From the NCBI GenBank assembly GCA_949297715.1, contig CASFTJ010000001.1:62001-126000 (forward strand): a DNA stretch of 64,000 bases. The letters run 5' to 3'. This document shows positions 25,290-33,683 of this stretch, in pieces. The notes under the pieces are model-generated. The model did not search any database. It worked only from the letters and a program-made list of their open reading frames with translations, and was not told where the DNA came from. Positions within the stretch are counted from its first letter, which is position 1; every line of letters begins with the position of its first letter. A program made the translations under genes and the position numbers. The stretch comes from an uncultured bacterium (lineage in GTDB: Bacteria; Cyanobacteriota; Vampirovibrionia; Gastranaerophilales; Gastranaerophilaceae).

Positions 25290-25392
25290 AATTTTTCCCT
25301 TTCATGTTTTCATTGTAAAATTAAGGTACTTTTGGTACCCTTTTTGCCTGCTACTTATATTTCTACTCATTAGCAAAGTTTCTTATTTAAAC

Positions 25393-25897
25393 TTATTGTT
25401 TGTATGCCCACTGGTACATACCATCTTTGTACTTTGCCACATATTGTACATTGTTTCCGTTTGAACCCGTAAGTTTTATATCATGATAACCATTTGTTTT
25501 TTTACTTCTTATCTCGACTATTTCCTGCGGTTCAAACACTAAAGTCGATATATCTTTATATCCATTTGACTGTTTTTGTAAAATAAATAAGGAATATCCG
25601 GCGGTTCCCCAATATAATGTCGAATTCACAAAAGCGATAATTTCATTTATTCCGTCTTCGTTTAAGTCAACTTCAAAGGCCTTTGCTGATTGTGGCTCTA
25701 TACCTGCAAATGATTTAATCTCTACCGGAGTCATTCCTTGTTCTTGAAGGACATATTCATACAAAATTTTACTTGCTTCTGCATCCACTTCATCTTTTGC
25801 AAAGTCCAATTTTTTATTTGTGCCAAATGCCATTACGGATTGAGATATTAGCATCGTTGTCAAAAGTGTAATTACTAAAATTTGTATTTTTTTTCAT
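25393..25897 (-). pseudogene. Secreted protein with frameshift in its signal peptide (A8 tract)
   Basis: An ATG at 25897 is followed by eight A residues (25887-25894). In the frame of that ATG the product is lost. If the tract were seven A, the reading would be MKKIQILVITLLTTMLISQS and then VMAFG, a perfect signal peptide, in frame with the long downstream frame (to 25393). As it stands, translation could begin only at an internal TTG (25863) or ATG, losing most of the signal. The mature part (about 130 residues) has a DLNEDGINEIIAF motif, a calcium-binding FG-GAP/EF-like turn. Phase variation, pseudogene or sequencing error are all possible. Confidence 0.65.
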
Positions 25898-25957
25898 TTT
25901 CTGCCATTTCACGTATTTTAATTTCCTGTTTATTTTACCATTTGTTTCAAAATTCAG

Positions 25958-26146
25958 TCAATAGTTTAGGTTAAAAATATTTCCATTTATCTGGTATTTA
26001 ATCGAGTGTTTTTCATTTTGCGTCCCTTTCTTTGTTTCATTCTGGATTGGTTTCTGGTTTCCGTTATCAAGATTAGTTGCTGCTATCTTATTTATTATAA
26101 TAGCTCCTGTATCAGAATTTTTATCTAACTTTTCATAAATCTCCAC
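25958..26146 (-). CDS. Doubtful small hydrophilic protein
   Basis: A 62-residue frame starting with GTG (MEIYEKLDKNSDTGAIIINK), very polar, with no recognised domain and only a weak ribosome-binding site. It lies in a decaying accessory stretch and may be a gene fragment. Confidence 0.25.
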   Translation of the reverse strand: MEIYEKLDKNSDTGAIIINKIAATNLDNGNQKPIQNETKKGTQNEKHSIKYQINGNIFNLNY

Positions 26147-26166
26147 CTCACTTCCGGATTGTTATA

Positions 26167-26222
26167 AAAAAAGAGTAAGACAGAATTTTAATCTTATTTT
26201 AAAATCCTTATCTTACTCTTTT
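26167..26222 (-). terminator. Long hairpin, terminator-like
   Basis: AAAAAGAGTAAGA and TCTTACTCTTTTT are exact inverted repeats enclosing a second A/T palindrome. On the leftward strand it is followed by seven T residues. Confidence 0.55.
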
Positions 26223-26486
26223 TACTTTTTTATTTATTTTTACTTTATTAGTATACCATCCGTTTTTGGTTTCTGTCAAACCGCTGTTTAAAAACTTCCT
26301 TAAATATTAGCTCTCTTTTTTTAATTTTTATTATCTCTAACTATATCCTTACATTTTATTGACACCCTACAAAATTCTTGAATTTCCTCCTGTAACGGGT
26401 TTCTTTGCATACCAATGTTCCAGCAAATATATAACTTTCTTACTTGACTCATCCTCATAAAACTCCCATATTGCTAAAGCTATTTG

Positions 26487-26785
26487 TTCGTACCTGGACG
26501 CACAATTCCCGCCATTTTTAAATTTAGCACCTTCGGGTGCTTTTTTAGTGCCTGAATACCAAAAGGTGAGAACTCCAAATGCGAAGCATTTTTTAGAGTT
26601 CGGCGCGAACGAGCTGAGGGCAAAGGACTTTTCTTTGGAACAAACGAAGTTTGTGAAAAGAAAATCCGTAGTCCCGTTATACGCGAGTGAGCAAGACAAG
26701 CCTCGTCGGACTTACCATTAAAATTTTATGGTTTTAATATTTTCCTTGCAAATTTTGGTGCGTCAAACGACGCACCCTACTTGCT
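26487..26785 (+). repeat. Composite intergenic repeat, copy 2 (~299 bp)
   Basis: Same plan as 23188-23496: TTCGTACCT at the start, a GCACC-TTCG-GGTGC hairpin with T6 (26527-26546), GAGTTCGGCG at 26596, and a variable core of hairpins with GAA loops (ACAAAC-GAA-GTTTGT). It ends in the 94-bp conserved block (26692-26785). Direct orientation relative to copy 1; the two copies flank about 3 kb of accessory genes. Confidence 0.8.
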
Positions 26786-26793
26786 GCTATTTG

Positions 26794-27207
26794 CTACTTG
26801 CTTTTATACCAATTTATTATATGCACAATCATGATTGTTAGATATATTACACTATAATACGGCAAAACAAAAAACAACATCCACTCATACGTGAGTGTTG
26901 GTAATACAAATTTTAATCCTATTAATATTACTAAAATTAATGTCGTCAGTATTTTATTTGCAAAAAAAATGTCTAAATATTTGCTCCAATGTTGTTTCAT
27001 TGCTTTATATGTAATTATTACTGGCTGTACTAAATATAAAATTAAAAGAACTAACCCTATTAGTAAAAATATTCTTGCTAAATATTCTTTGCCAGAATCA
27101 CCAAGTCCATATGCAAATAATCCACAATAAAACGCAACAATAGGCAAAAACCATGTTATAATTATAATTAATAAATATTTGATTAGACCTTTTACATCTT
27201 TATTCAT
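26794..27207 (-). CDS. Unknown four-helix membrane protein
   Basis: The 137-residue protein is almost entirely hydrophobic, with membrane helices near 9-32, 41-66, 84-104 and 108-132, and short charged ends (MNKDVKGLIK, NWYKSK). No family recognised. Only 8 bases separate its stop from the composite repeat, whose hairpins probably terminate it. Confidence 0.55.
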   Translation of the reverse strand: MNKDVKGLIKYLLIIIITWFLPIVAFYCGLFAYGLGDSGKEYLARIFLLIGLVLLILYLVQPVIITYKAMKQHWSKYLDIFFANKILTTLILVILIGLKFVLPTLTYEWMLFFVLPYYSVIYLTIMIVHIINWYKSK

Positions 27208-27351
27208 ATTGCTATTCTACCACAATTTTTCCTTTATCTGGTATATATTGAACTGATTTTCCAACAATCCTTTTTCTTGCATTGAATAACCCCAATTGTT
27301 TAATTTAACAGAAAGACTATTAATATCTACCTACTACCGGCAGGCTCCAAT

Positions 27352-27369
27352 TTTGTAAAATTTAGTAAC
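27352..27369 (-). promoter_or_regulatory. HLR1-like repeat upstream of the 27436 pseudogene
   Basis: Read leftward: GTTACTAA-AT-TTTACAAA, one mismatch to the HLR1 consensus, 67 bases before the ATG of the rightward pseudogene. Confidence 0.35.
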
Positions 27370-27435
27370 ATAAATAACAAAATTATTTATTTCTAGTTTT
27401 ATATCTTTAGATATAACTGGAAAGGAAATATATAA

Positions 27436-27969
27436 ATGAGAATAGACAATAACTACACATAAAGACAACAAAATTTTGGCAGCTTAAAATCCATAAACTA
27501 CCGCAAGGACTACTATCCTGACATTTACCCTGAAGCAATTGCAGAACTTTTGAAGACGTTTAAAGAATCAAAAGCTTTCAATTAATTTTTCAAACAATAC
27601 GATGTAGATATGTTTATTAATTTTAATGTAGGCCCAATTGACTATGCTGAAGTAACATTAAAAACAGCAGTTCCTAAAACTAAAGATGAAAACTGGTATC
27701 CAGAATTAAAATTTTTTACCGTGGAGGGATATGAAACAGTATGCACTATAAAATCTTTGACTAATGAATTAATTCAAACATTAAAAAAATTAGAATTTTC
27801 AGATTTAAAATATAAACTTAATAACTCATTAAAGCAACTGGAAGATGAAACGAAAAATCAGAATAAATACAGAGCAGAGATTGATGATATGACAAAGAGT
27901 CTTCTGACACAGGAGCAACCGGAAGTAACTAAAAAAAAACTTTCTTTGATAAATTATTCAGCTGATTAA
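27436..27969 (+). pseudogene. F-x-G-type protein gene broken by two in-frame TAA codons
   Basis: An ATG with AAAGGAAATAT upstream opens MRIDNNYT, then TAA at 27460, then RQQNFGSLKSINYRKDYY to a second TAA at 27583, then a clean frame to 27969 (ending SLINYSAD). All three pieces share one frame with no frameshift. Each TAA sits where a CAA (Gln) would fit, so single C-to-T changes would explain both. The middle piece has the NFGS motif near the N-terminus, like the other F-x-G proteins, and the last piece is helical and charged. Confidence 0.65.
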
Positions 27970-28000
27970 AATAACCAGAGTTAATTAAAGATTTAGTCTG

Positions 28001-28033
28001 TAAGGTGCAGCAAACAACGCACCTTACTTGTTA
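28001..28033 (+). repeat. Degenerate fragment of the composite repeat end
   Basis: TAAGGTGC-AGCAAACAAC-GCACCTTA, then CTTGTT, aligns with the last 30 bases of the two ~300-bp repeats (GGTGCGTC-AAAC-GACGCACC, CTACTTGCT) with a few changes. It sits just past the LprI-like gene stop. Confidence 0.6.
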
Positions 28034-28555
28034 ATTAGTCAATTCAAAATACAATTCCGACAAATCTTTTGCGCGTTTTTCCACAATATTAGCCTTATCA
28101 CCGCTTATTATATTTACATACATTGTTCCGTCTTTTTCCTGAAGTGTCTTTTCTAATAAATTCCATTCCGCTTCTTTGTATTCTTCCCATTTCTCCTGTG
28201 ATGTTTGAAGCAGATTATATTTATCTTCCGGCAGCGCGTCTTTTAAAAGTGTTAGATATTTGTCAATTTCTTTATTCCATTCATTTCTGGAATCATCAAC
28301 ACACTTAGACATTCCGGCGGTTGTGTAGGCCTCTTTTTTCAGACAATCTTCTAAGGCTTTTTCTATAGGATGAACTTCCGCTTCTGGCGGCAAATTATTT
28401 TTTTCTTCACGCAAATTCTCTATAACTCTATTCTTTTCTGAAAGCTCAAACTCCAAATATTTAAGCTGTTCCTTCTGTTTTTGAATCACAAACAATCCCA
28501 AAATTATAACCAATAAAAGAATTATTAAAACTAAAATTTGAATTTTCTTTTTCAT
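28031..28555 (-). CDS. LprI-like (DUF1311) membrane-anchored protein
   Basis: I start at the ATG at 28555 (MKKKIQILVLIILLLV); the frame extends six codons to a TTG. One N-terminal membrane helix, a coiled-coil linker (about 25-55), then the DUF1311/LprI domain: ALEDCLKKEAYTTAGMSKC, AEWNLLEKTL and YVNIISGDKANIVEKRAKDL. LprI relatives inhibit host lysozyme, so a periplasmic or surface protective role is plausible but not shown. Confidence 0.7.
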   Translation of the reverse strand: MKKKIQILVLIILLLVIILGLFVIQKQKEQLKYLEFELSEKNRVIENLREEKNNLPPEAEVHPIEKALEDCLKKEAYTTAGMSKCVDDSRNEWNKEIDKYLTLLKDALPEDKYNLLQTSQEKWEEYKEAEWNLLEKTLQEKDGTMYVNIISGDKANIVEKRAKDLSELYFELTN

Positions 28556-28586
28556 ATAATTATTATAGCTCAAAAATTATTTTTTC

Positions 28587-30917
28587 TTAATGAAGTCCTC
28601 TATCTGAAAATACATCAAAATAATAATCTTCTTTGGACGCAAAAATCCTGTCATCATGGTTTACAAGTTTTAATTCCATTTTATATTCCAACGCTTTATT
28701 ATTTTTGGTTATCTTTTTTATTCCTGAAGCACCTTTTTCTCCGCATATCGTTGTTAAAACCTTTTCAAATCCTAACATAAACTCCAAACATTTTGGAAAT
28801 TTGTATTTCTCAAGAATTTGACGCTTCGCATTTGCACTTATCGTTGCTTCAGTTTTATCATTATCATTTAATATCACTTGAGATACCGTGTCATTGTTTA
28901 CATAATCACTCTCTATTATTCTTTTTAATATAAACTTATCTGTCGGATTTTTTATATCAAAAATATCCATAAATTCCTGTAAATGAGATTTCTCAAAAGA
29001 ATTTAAGTCTTTATATTCGTTATATTTACATAAACCTTCTGCAGCATCAGTCTCCGAAGCTGAATGTTCTATTATTTCCTGTATAAAATCTTTATTCTCT
29101 TGCCCCTCTAAACTTTCAGGCGCATTTGAAACGGTTAAAATATTTGAAATATATATTCCTGCTTTTATTACATCTATTTTATCATTGTTTTGACGAGCAT
29201 ATTTTTCTGCTTTTTTGAGAATTTCACTATCAGGATTATTTGCTTTGAAATAATTGTATGCATCCCAATTTTTTATAAGTTTTTTCAAATAATCTTTGTT
29301 TTTTAAATTCTTATCGGATACCGAACTTATTATAAATTCGGCATTTTCAACGGAAGCCACCTCCATATTAGTCGGACGATATTTTGCACAGGTTACGGCT
29401 AACCCGCCCATATCATTCTGATACAAAAGCTCCATCGTTTTATCAAATTCGAATCTTAAATATTTTAATCTCAAAGCCTCCTTTTGCTGATTTTTTAAAG
29501 CTTCGGCTCGTTTTTGCTTTTCTATTTTATTTATCTGCTCTGTTTCCAGCGGACGTAAATCTTCTGATTTTATCATTTTTAAAGCCTCAACTTCAGGGAT
29601 ATCTCCGTCCTTTACGGAATCTAATATGCGCAAAAATCTTATTATTGACTTTTTGTCGCCGTCTGCAAAACGGCAAGAATCAAACATTACTATTCTGTCA
29701 AAAATATCTTCATTATTTCCTATATCTTGACCAGCCCAATTATCTAAGCATTTCTTTATATCTTCAACATCAAATTTTTCATAATCACGCTTTGCCGATT
29801 GAATTTCTTTGGCAGTATTTATTATTGTTTTTATTCTTTCGGAAGGCTTTTCAAATTTATACGCATTTTCTTTTAATAATGAAATGTTTATTGTCGTTTT
29901 GCCATCTGTATATTCTATTTCGTAAGGCTTCTTGCGATCCAAATATTGCTGGCGCAAAACCGACATTACAAAATCGTCATAGTCTACAGACAATAATTTT
30001 AAATCGTTTTCACTTATCTTTGCATTTTGATTTTTTCGATATTGCGGAATTGAAGAATAAAAATTTGTTCTATTTAAATTTTCCCGCTTATCCAACATCT
30101 TTGTGACTGCAGGCTCTAATATTTTTTCATATATTTCTTTCGGATTATTTACACTTTGATTTAGAATATTTTTTATATTTTGGTCGCAATAATTAAAAAT
30201 ATCTTCTACATTGCCTCTTTTCATTTTTCGGTCTAAAGTTTCGTAAAAATCCCTTGTTAATACTGAAATTATTTTATCTGAAATTACATCTTCCGCTTTC
30301 AATGGAAGTTTTATTTGAGGATACTCTTTTTTTAAATCTTCAACTTTTTTTATTTCATTCAACTTGCTGTAATACTTTAAATAAACTTTATCCAGATTAA
30401 AATTGTCCTCTAAAATTGCCGTTTTAAATTTGTTTACCAATATTAAATCTATATTTTTATCAACCGGAACCATTGGAACATAAGGTTTTGAACATTTTTT
30501 ATTGTCTGCACTTACAGCCTTTTGTTTTTGCTTTATTTGGTTTGCAAGCTCGGCTTTTTCTAACTCATTATAGAATGGGGATGATTCTATATTAATCAAT
30601 TCATCATTTAAAGCCTCCAGTTTTTGTATATTTGACAACCGCTTTGCCAACATTTTTATTTCATAAACCTGCTTGCTTTCTTCCTGATCCATTCCCGAAA
30701 TTAAAATATCATCAAATTGCCGCAGCAACTTTTGGGTTTCTTTTTCTGTGTCGTAACTTCTTCTGTTCTGCTGCGCACAAAATGTAATATAATTTCGCAT
30801 TAAAAGATTTTTACCGCTATAATTACGGGTATTTACTTTTTCTGAATTTTCGTTTCTTTCTTTTATTAATGAAGTTCTTAATAAATTACTTCCAACTGAA
30901 ATCGGGCTAATGTACAT
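28587..30917 (-). CDS. Unknown 776-residue helical protein with ITFCA motif
   Basis: I do not recognise this protein. After a polar N-terminus it has NYITFCAQQNRR (Phe46), a variant of the F-x-G motif. About 700 residues of charged alpha-helical sequence follow, with many Lys/Glu/Asn and no signal peptide or membrane helix. The last 40 residues change character (YKMELKLVNHDDRIFASKED, then YYFDVFSDRGLH) and look like a small beta-rich domain. It is a single gene in the accessory region. Size and composition would suit an effector or scaffold, but nothing proves it. Confidence 0.6.
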   Translation of the reverse strand: MYISPISVGSNLLRTSLIKERNENSEKVNTRNYSGKNLLMRNYITFCAQQNRRSYDTEKETQKLLRQFDDILISGMDQEESKQVYEIKMLAKRLSNIQKLEALNDELINIESSPFYNELEKAELANQIKQKQKAVSADNKKCSKPYVPMVPVDKNIDLILVNKFKTAILEDNFNLDKVYLKYYSKLNEIKKVEDLKKEYPQIKLPLKAEDVISDKIISVLTRDFYETLDRKMKRGNVEDIFNYCDQNIKNILNQSVNNPKEIYEKILEPAVTKMLDKRENLNRTNFYSSIPQYRKNQNAKISENDLKLLSVDYDDFVMSVLRQQYLDRKKPYEIEYTDGKTTINISLLKENAYKFEKPSERIKTIINTAKEIQSAKRDYEKFDVEDIKKCLDNWAGQDIGNNEDIFDRIVMFDSCRFADGDKKSIIRFLRILDSVKDGDIPEVEALKMIKSEDLRPLETEQINKIEKQKRAEALKNQQKEALRLKYLRFEFDKTMELLYQNDMGGLAVTCAKYRPTNMEVASVENAEFIISSVSDKNLKNKDYLKKLIKNWDAYNYFKANNPDSEILKKAEKYARQNNDKIDVIKAGIYISNILTVSNAPESLEGQENKDFIQEIIEHSASETDAAEGLCKYNEYKDLNSFEKSHLQEFMDIFDIKNPTDKFILKRIIESDYVNNDTVSQVILNDNDKTEATISANAKRQILEKYKFPKCLEFMLGFEKVLTTICGEKGASGIKKITKNNKALEYKMELKLVNHDDRIFASKEDYYFDVFSDRGLH

Positions 30918-31011
30918 TTATTCTCCATTTTTTTTGAGGGGGATAAGACCTGTTAATTATATTACAAACTTAATTTTAAATACACTCATTTTTACACTTT
31001 TGTAATAAATT

Positions 31012-31036
31012 AGGCCGGAATAAATAATTCCGGCCT
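31012..31036 (-). terminator. Terminator of the 31054-32630 pair
   Basis: AGGCCGGAAT and ATTCCGGCCT form a 10-bp stem with a 5-base loop, 18 bases past the stop, with a moderately T-rich tail on the leftward strand. Confidence 0.75.
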
Positions 31037-31053
31037 TAATGTATTGAATATTT

Positions 31054-31827
31054 TTATTTGGATTTTTCCAGTTCTGCTTCTCGTTCTTTTTTATGTGCCA
31101 AGAACTTGTCGCCTAACTTGTTTGCAATAGGTGTAACTGCTACCGGTACAAGGTATCTGTAAATTAAAGTACAAATTAACAATGTTTTTGCAAGATCCAT
31201 ACCCTTCAAGCGAGCTACCAACTTCTTATCATGAAGATAATCATTTGCATAATCTATTATATCTATTTTGTTCTTGCCTTTTGCCTTAAGGGCTTTATTT
31301 ATATTATCTATCTTTTTCATAAGATCATTGTCTTTTGTATAAACCTCGGCGTATCTGTTAGTAACCTTGCGCCACCTGTTAAACAATGAACCGTCTACAA
31401 GATAAGCTCCTGCGGTCGATACGCCAAATGTTAAAATGTGGTTTGCAGCAAGAACTTTCTTTCTGTCGCTTTCCATTTTTTCCTCTGGAAGACTCAATGT
31501 TTTCTTTACATAAGTCGCTGTGCCAACTGCCGCTCCTGCTGTTATTATGTGGTTTGCTATATATTTACTATCTTTTGTCTTTTCTGCAAATTTTGCAACT
31601 AAATCTGTATTCATTGCTTTTGCAATTATATTCTTTGCTATCCAGTCGGTCATTACATCCCAACCTTTTTCAAAAGGTTCAAAGAATGTTGATTTAGATA
31701 CAAACGCATTTAATACACTTGAATTACCTTCAAATGAAGGATTTGAATTTTTCAATGTATTATTTGATTTTTTATTGTTTCTTAAAGGTGTTTGCTGATA
31801 ATTTATTGTATTTAATGTAACCTGCAT
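31054..31827 (-). CDS. F-x-G protein with membrane segments (second of a coupled pair)
   Basis: The 257 residues begin with a Asn/Gln-rich region of 30 residues, then NPSFEGNSSVLNAF (Phe32, Gly34). Two or three hydrophobic helices follow (about 93-110, 127-145, 213-235) in an Ala/Lys-rich context. The C-terminus is charged. The ATG overlaps the stop of the preceding gene by one base (TAATG), implying translational coupling. No family recognised. Confidence 0.6.
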   Translation of the reverse strand: MQVTLNTINYQQTPLRNNKKSNNTLKNSNPSFEGNSSVLNAFVSKSTFFEPFEKGWDVMTDWIAKNIIAKAMNTDLVAKFAEKTKDSKYIANHIITAGAAVGTATYVKKTLSLPEEKMESDRKKVLAANHILTFGVSTAGAYLVDGSLFNRWRKVTNRYAEVYTKDNDLMKKIDNINKALKAKGKNKIDIIDYANDYLHDKKLVARLKGMDLAKTLLICTLIYRYLVPVAVTPIANKLGDKFLAHKKEREAELEKSK

Positions 31828-32630
31828 TATTTAACACCTCCTTTTACTGCGTCAAATGCCGAACTTTTTAAAGCTGCATTTGCCATTTGAAGATTTTGAT
31901 TTTGATTTTGAGTTTGGGAATTTTGATTTTCAGCTTTTGCTTCTTTCTTTTTATCTTTTTCAGGATCCATTCCGAATACATATTTTAATATCGGAGGTAT
32001 CAACATAATTGTAATCCAGGCTCTTGGAATTCCGATTACAATATCAGGTCCCATCTTAATCAATTTTTCGACGTTCTTGAATTTAGGTGTCTTTGTTAGA
32101 CCTTTTTCTTTTAAACTTCCTAGATAGCTTTCTGCTTTCTTGCCAAGTCCTAGCCATTTAACCGGATCTGCTTTAACTTTCTTCATCGCTGCATCAAACG
32201 GGCTCATTATTATTGTTGAAGATATAAATCCGATTACACCTGATGCAACTGCGTGAGCTGCTGCGTTCATTTTATCTTTTTTATTCTTTCCGCTTATTTC
32301 ATCAGGTAATGCCATAATTGTTAATGGTCTGCATACACCAGCCAGAATTAATGAGAAAAGGGCGTTACAGGAGATCGGATGTTCTTCGGCATATTCGAGC
32401 AATGCTCCAAATGTCTTGCTGCCGAGAATTTTATCCCCTAAAGTTTTAGCGGCAACCTCGCTCGCTCTTGCTGACGGATTACCGCTAAAACCTACACTAT
32501 ATTCTCTTGTTTTATTCTGCTTCTCACATAAACCTTCTGCGGTTCGCTTTCTATAATTTCGGGGTTCTAAAGAAACCGCTCCTGTGCCCGTCGTTTCGGG
32601 CCTGTAGCTGTTGAGTAAATTAATTTTCAT
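31827..32630 (-). CDS. F-x-G protein with membrane segments (first of a coupled pair)
   Basis: The 267 residues have a 45-residue polar N-terminus, then EYSVGFSGNPSAR (Phe48, Gly50). Hydrophobic helices follow near 88-108, 124-143 and 196-218, then a Gln/Asn-rich tail (QNSQTQNQNQNLQ). The plan (polar, F-x-G, helices, charged tail) matches its partner and the pair at 62611-63905. No enzymatic motif. Probably a lineage-specific membrane complex; this is inference. Confidence 0.6.
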   Translation of the reverse strand: MKINLLNSYRPETTGTGAVSLEPRNYRKRTAEGLCEKQNKTREYSVGFSGNPSARASEVAAKTLGDKILGSKTFGALLEYAEEHPISCNALFSLILAGVCRPLTIMALPDEISGKNKKDKMNAAAHAVASGVIGFISSTIIMSPFDAAMKKVKADPVKWLGLGKKAESYLGSLKEKGLTKTPKFKNVEKLIKMGPDIVIGIPRAWITIMLIPPILKYVFGMDPEKDKKKEAKAENQNSQTQNQNQNLQMANAALKSSAFDAVKGGVK

Positions 32631-32824
32631 GTTCCACCAAATTTTTAACTAATAGTCTGTACATTTATTCTAAATCAAAACATATTTTTTTTTGCTCTTT
32701 TTTTTTAAAAACTTTACAATTCGTCTTGAATGTTTATTTAAATTTACTGCTATTAATTTAATTGCAATATTTTTACCATTTTGGGGTTCTTAATATTTGG
32801 TGTAAGATTAACACTTTATATATA

Positions 32825-33655
32825 CTACATATCTAATGCTATATCCAACGTCGGAGCCTTCGCTACTATTGCACTTGAGGAGATTATATCCACTCCTGTT
32901 GAGGCTATTTCATTTACTGTTGAAAGGTTTACATTTCCGCTGGCTTCCACAATTGCTGTGTGATTAATCATTTGAACTGCTTTTTTCATGTTTTCAACTG
33001 TCATATTGTCAAGCATTATTATATCAACATTACATTCCAAAGCTTCTATTACCTGTTCTAAAGTGTCGCATTCAACTTCAATTTTATGAGCATGCGACAA
33101 ATTCTTGCGAAGCTTTTCAACCGCTTTTGTAATCGAACCTGCAAGACGTATATGATTGTCTTTTATCATTGCGCAATCCGAAAGATTAAATCTGTGAAGC
33201 GCGCCGCCTCCTGTTTTTACTGAATATTTTTCAAACATTCTAAAATTCGGAGTTGTTTTTCTAGTGTCTACGATTTTGGCATTATAAGGAGATATCGCAT
33301 CCTGATATTTTCGGGTTTCAGTCGCTATCCCGCTCATTCGCTGTATATAATTAAGCGAAAGTCTTTCTCCTATCAGCAGCTCTTTTGCAGGGCCTGAAAT
33401 ATCTGCCAGCTTGTCACCTTTTTTTATCAAATCCCCGTCTTTAAAATGAAAATCTATCTTGATATCTTCGCTTAAAAGCCTGTAAACTGTCTTAAAAACT
33501 TCAACTCCACAAAGAACTCCGTCGCTTCTTGTATTCAAAAAACCTTCTAGTTTGTCGGTATCTTCCGCCAAATTCTCCGTTGTAATATCGCCGTATCCGA
33601 TATCCTCTATCAAAGCCGATTTTACATGATCTTCCATTATAAACTTATTCAGCAA
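32825..33655 (-). CDS. nadC: Nicotinate-nucleotide pyrophosphorylase (carboxylating)
   Basis: The 276 residues contain IGYGDITTENL, LNYIQRMSGIATETR, IVDTRKTTPNFRMFEKYSVKTGG and HRFNLSDCAMIKDNHI, diagnostic of NadC. It converts quinolinate and PRPP to nicotinate mononucleotide. The start is probably the TTG at 33655, because AAGGAG lies seven bases upstream. The ATG six codons inside has worse spacing. It follows nadB by 28 bases; nadA is not in the window. Confidence 0.97.
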   Translation of the reverse strand: MLNKFIMEDHVKSALIEDIGYGDITTENLAEDTDKLEGFLNTRSDGVLCGVEVFKTVYRLLSEDIKIDFHFKDGDLIKKGDKLADISGPAKELLIGERLSLNYIQRMSGIATETRKYQDAISPYNAKIVDTRKTTPNFRMFEKYSVKTGGGALHRFNLSDCAMIKDNHIRLAGSITKAVEKLRKNLSHAHKIEVECDTLEQVIEALECNVDIIMLDNMTVENMKKAVQMINHTAIVEASGNVNLSTVNEIASTGVDIISSSAIVAKAPTLDIALDM

Positions 33656-33683
33656 TTCTTTTCTCCTTATTATTCAAACTCTC

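Noticed and set aside
26367-26699. 110-residue leftward frame over the composite repeat
   Set aside because: Its first half is repeat DNA with hairpins and a terminator. The last ~48 residues (ASRYEQIALAIWEF...) look protein-like and may be a fragment, but there is no start or family I can defend.
29384-30106. 240-residue rightward frame
   Set aside because: Antisense to the 776-residue gene; Leu/Tyr/Phe-rich composition as expected from a reversed Lys/Glu-rich gene.
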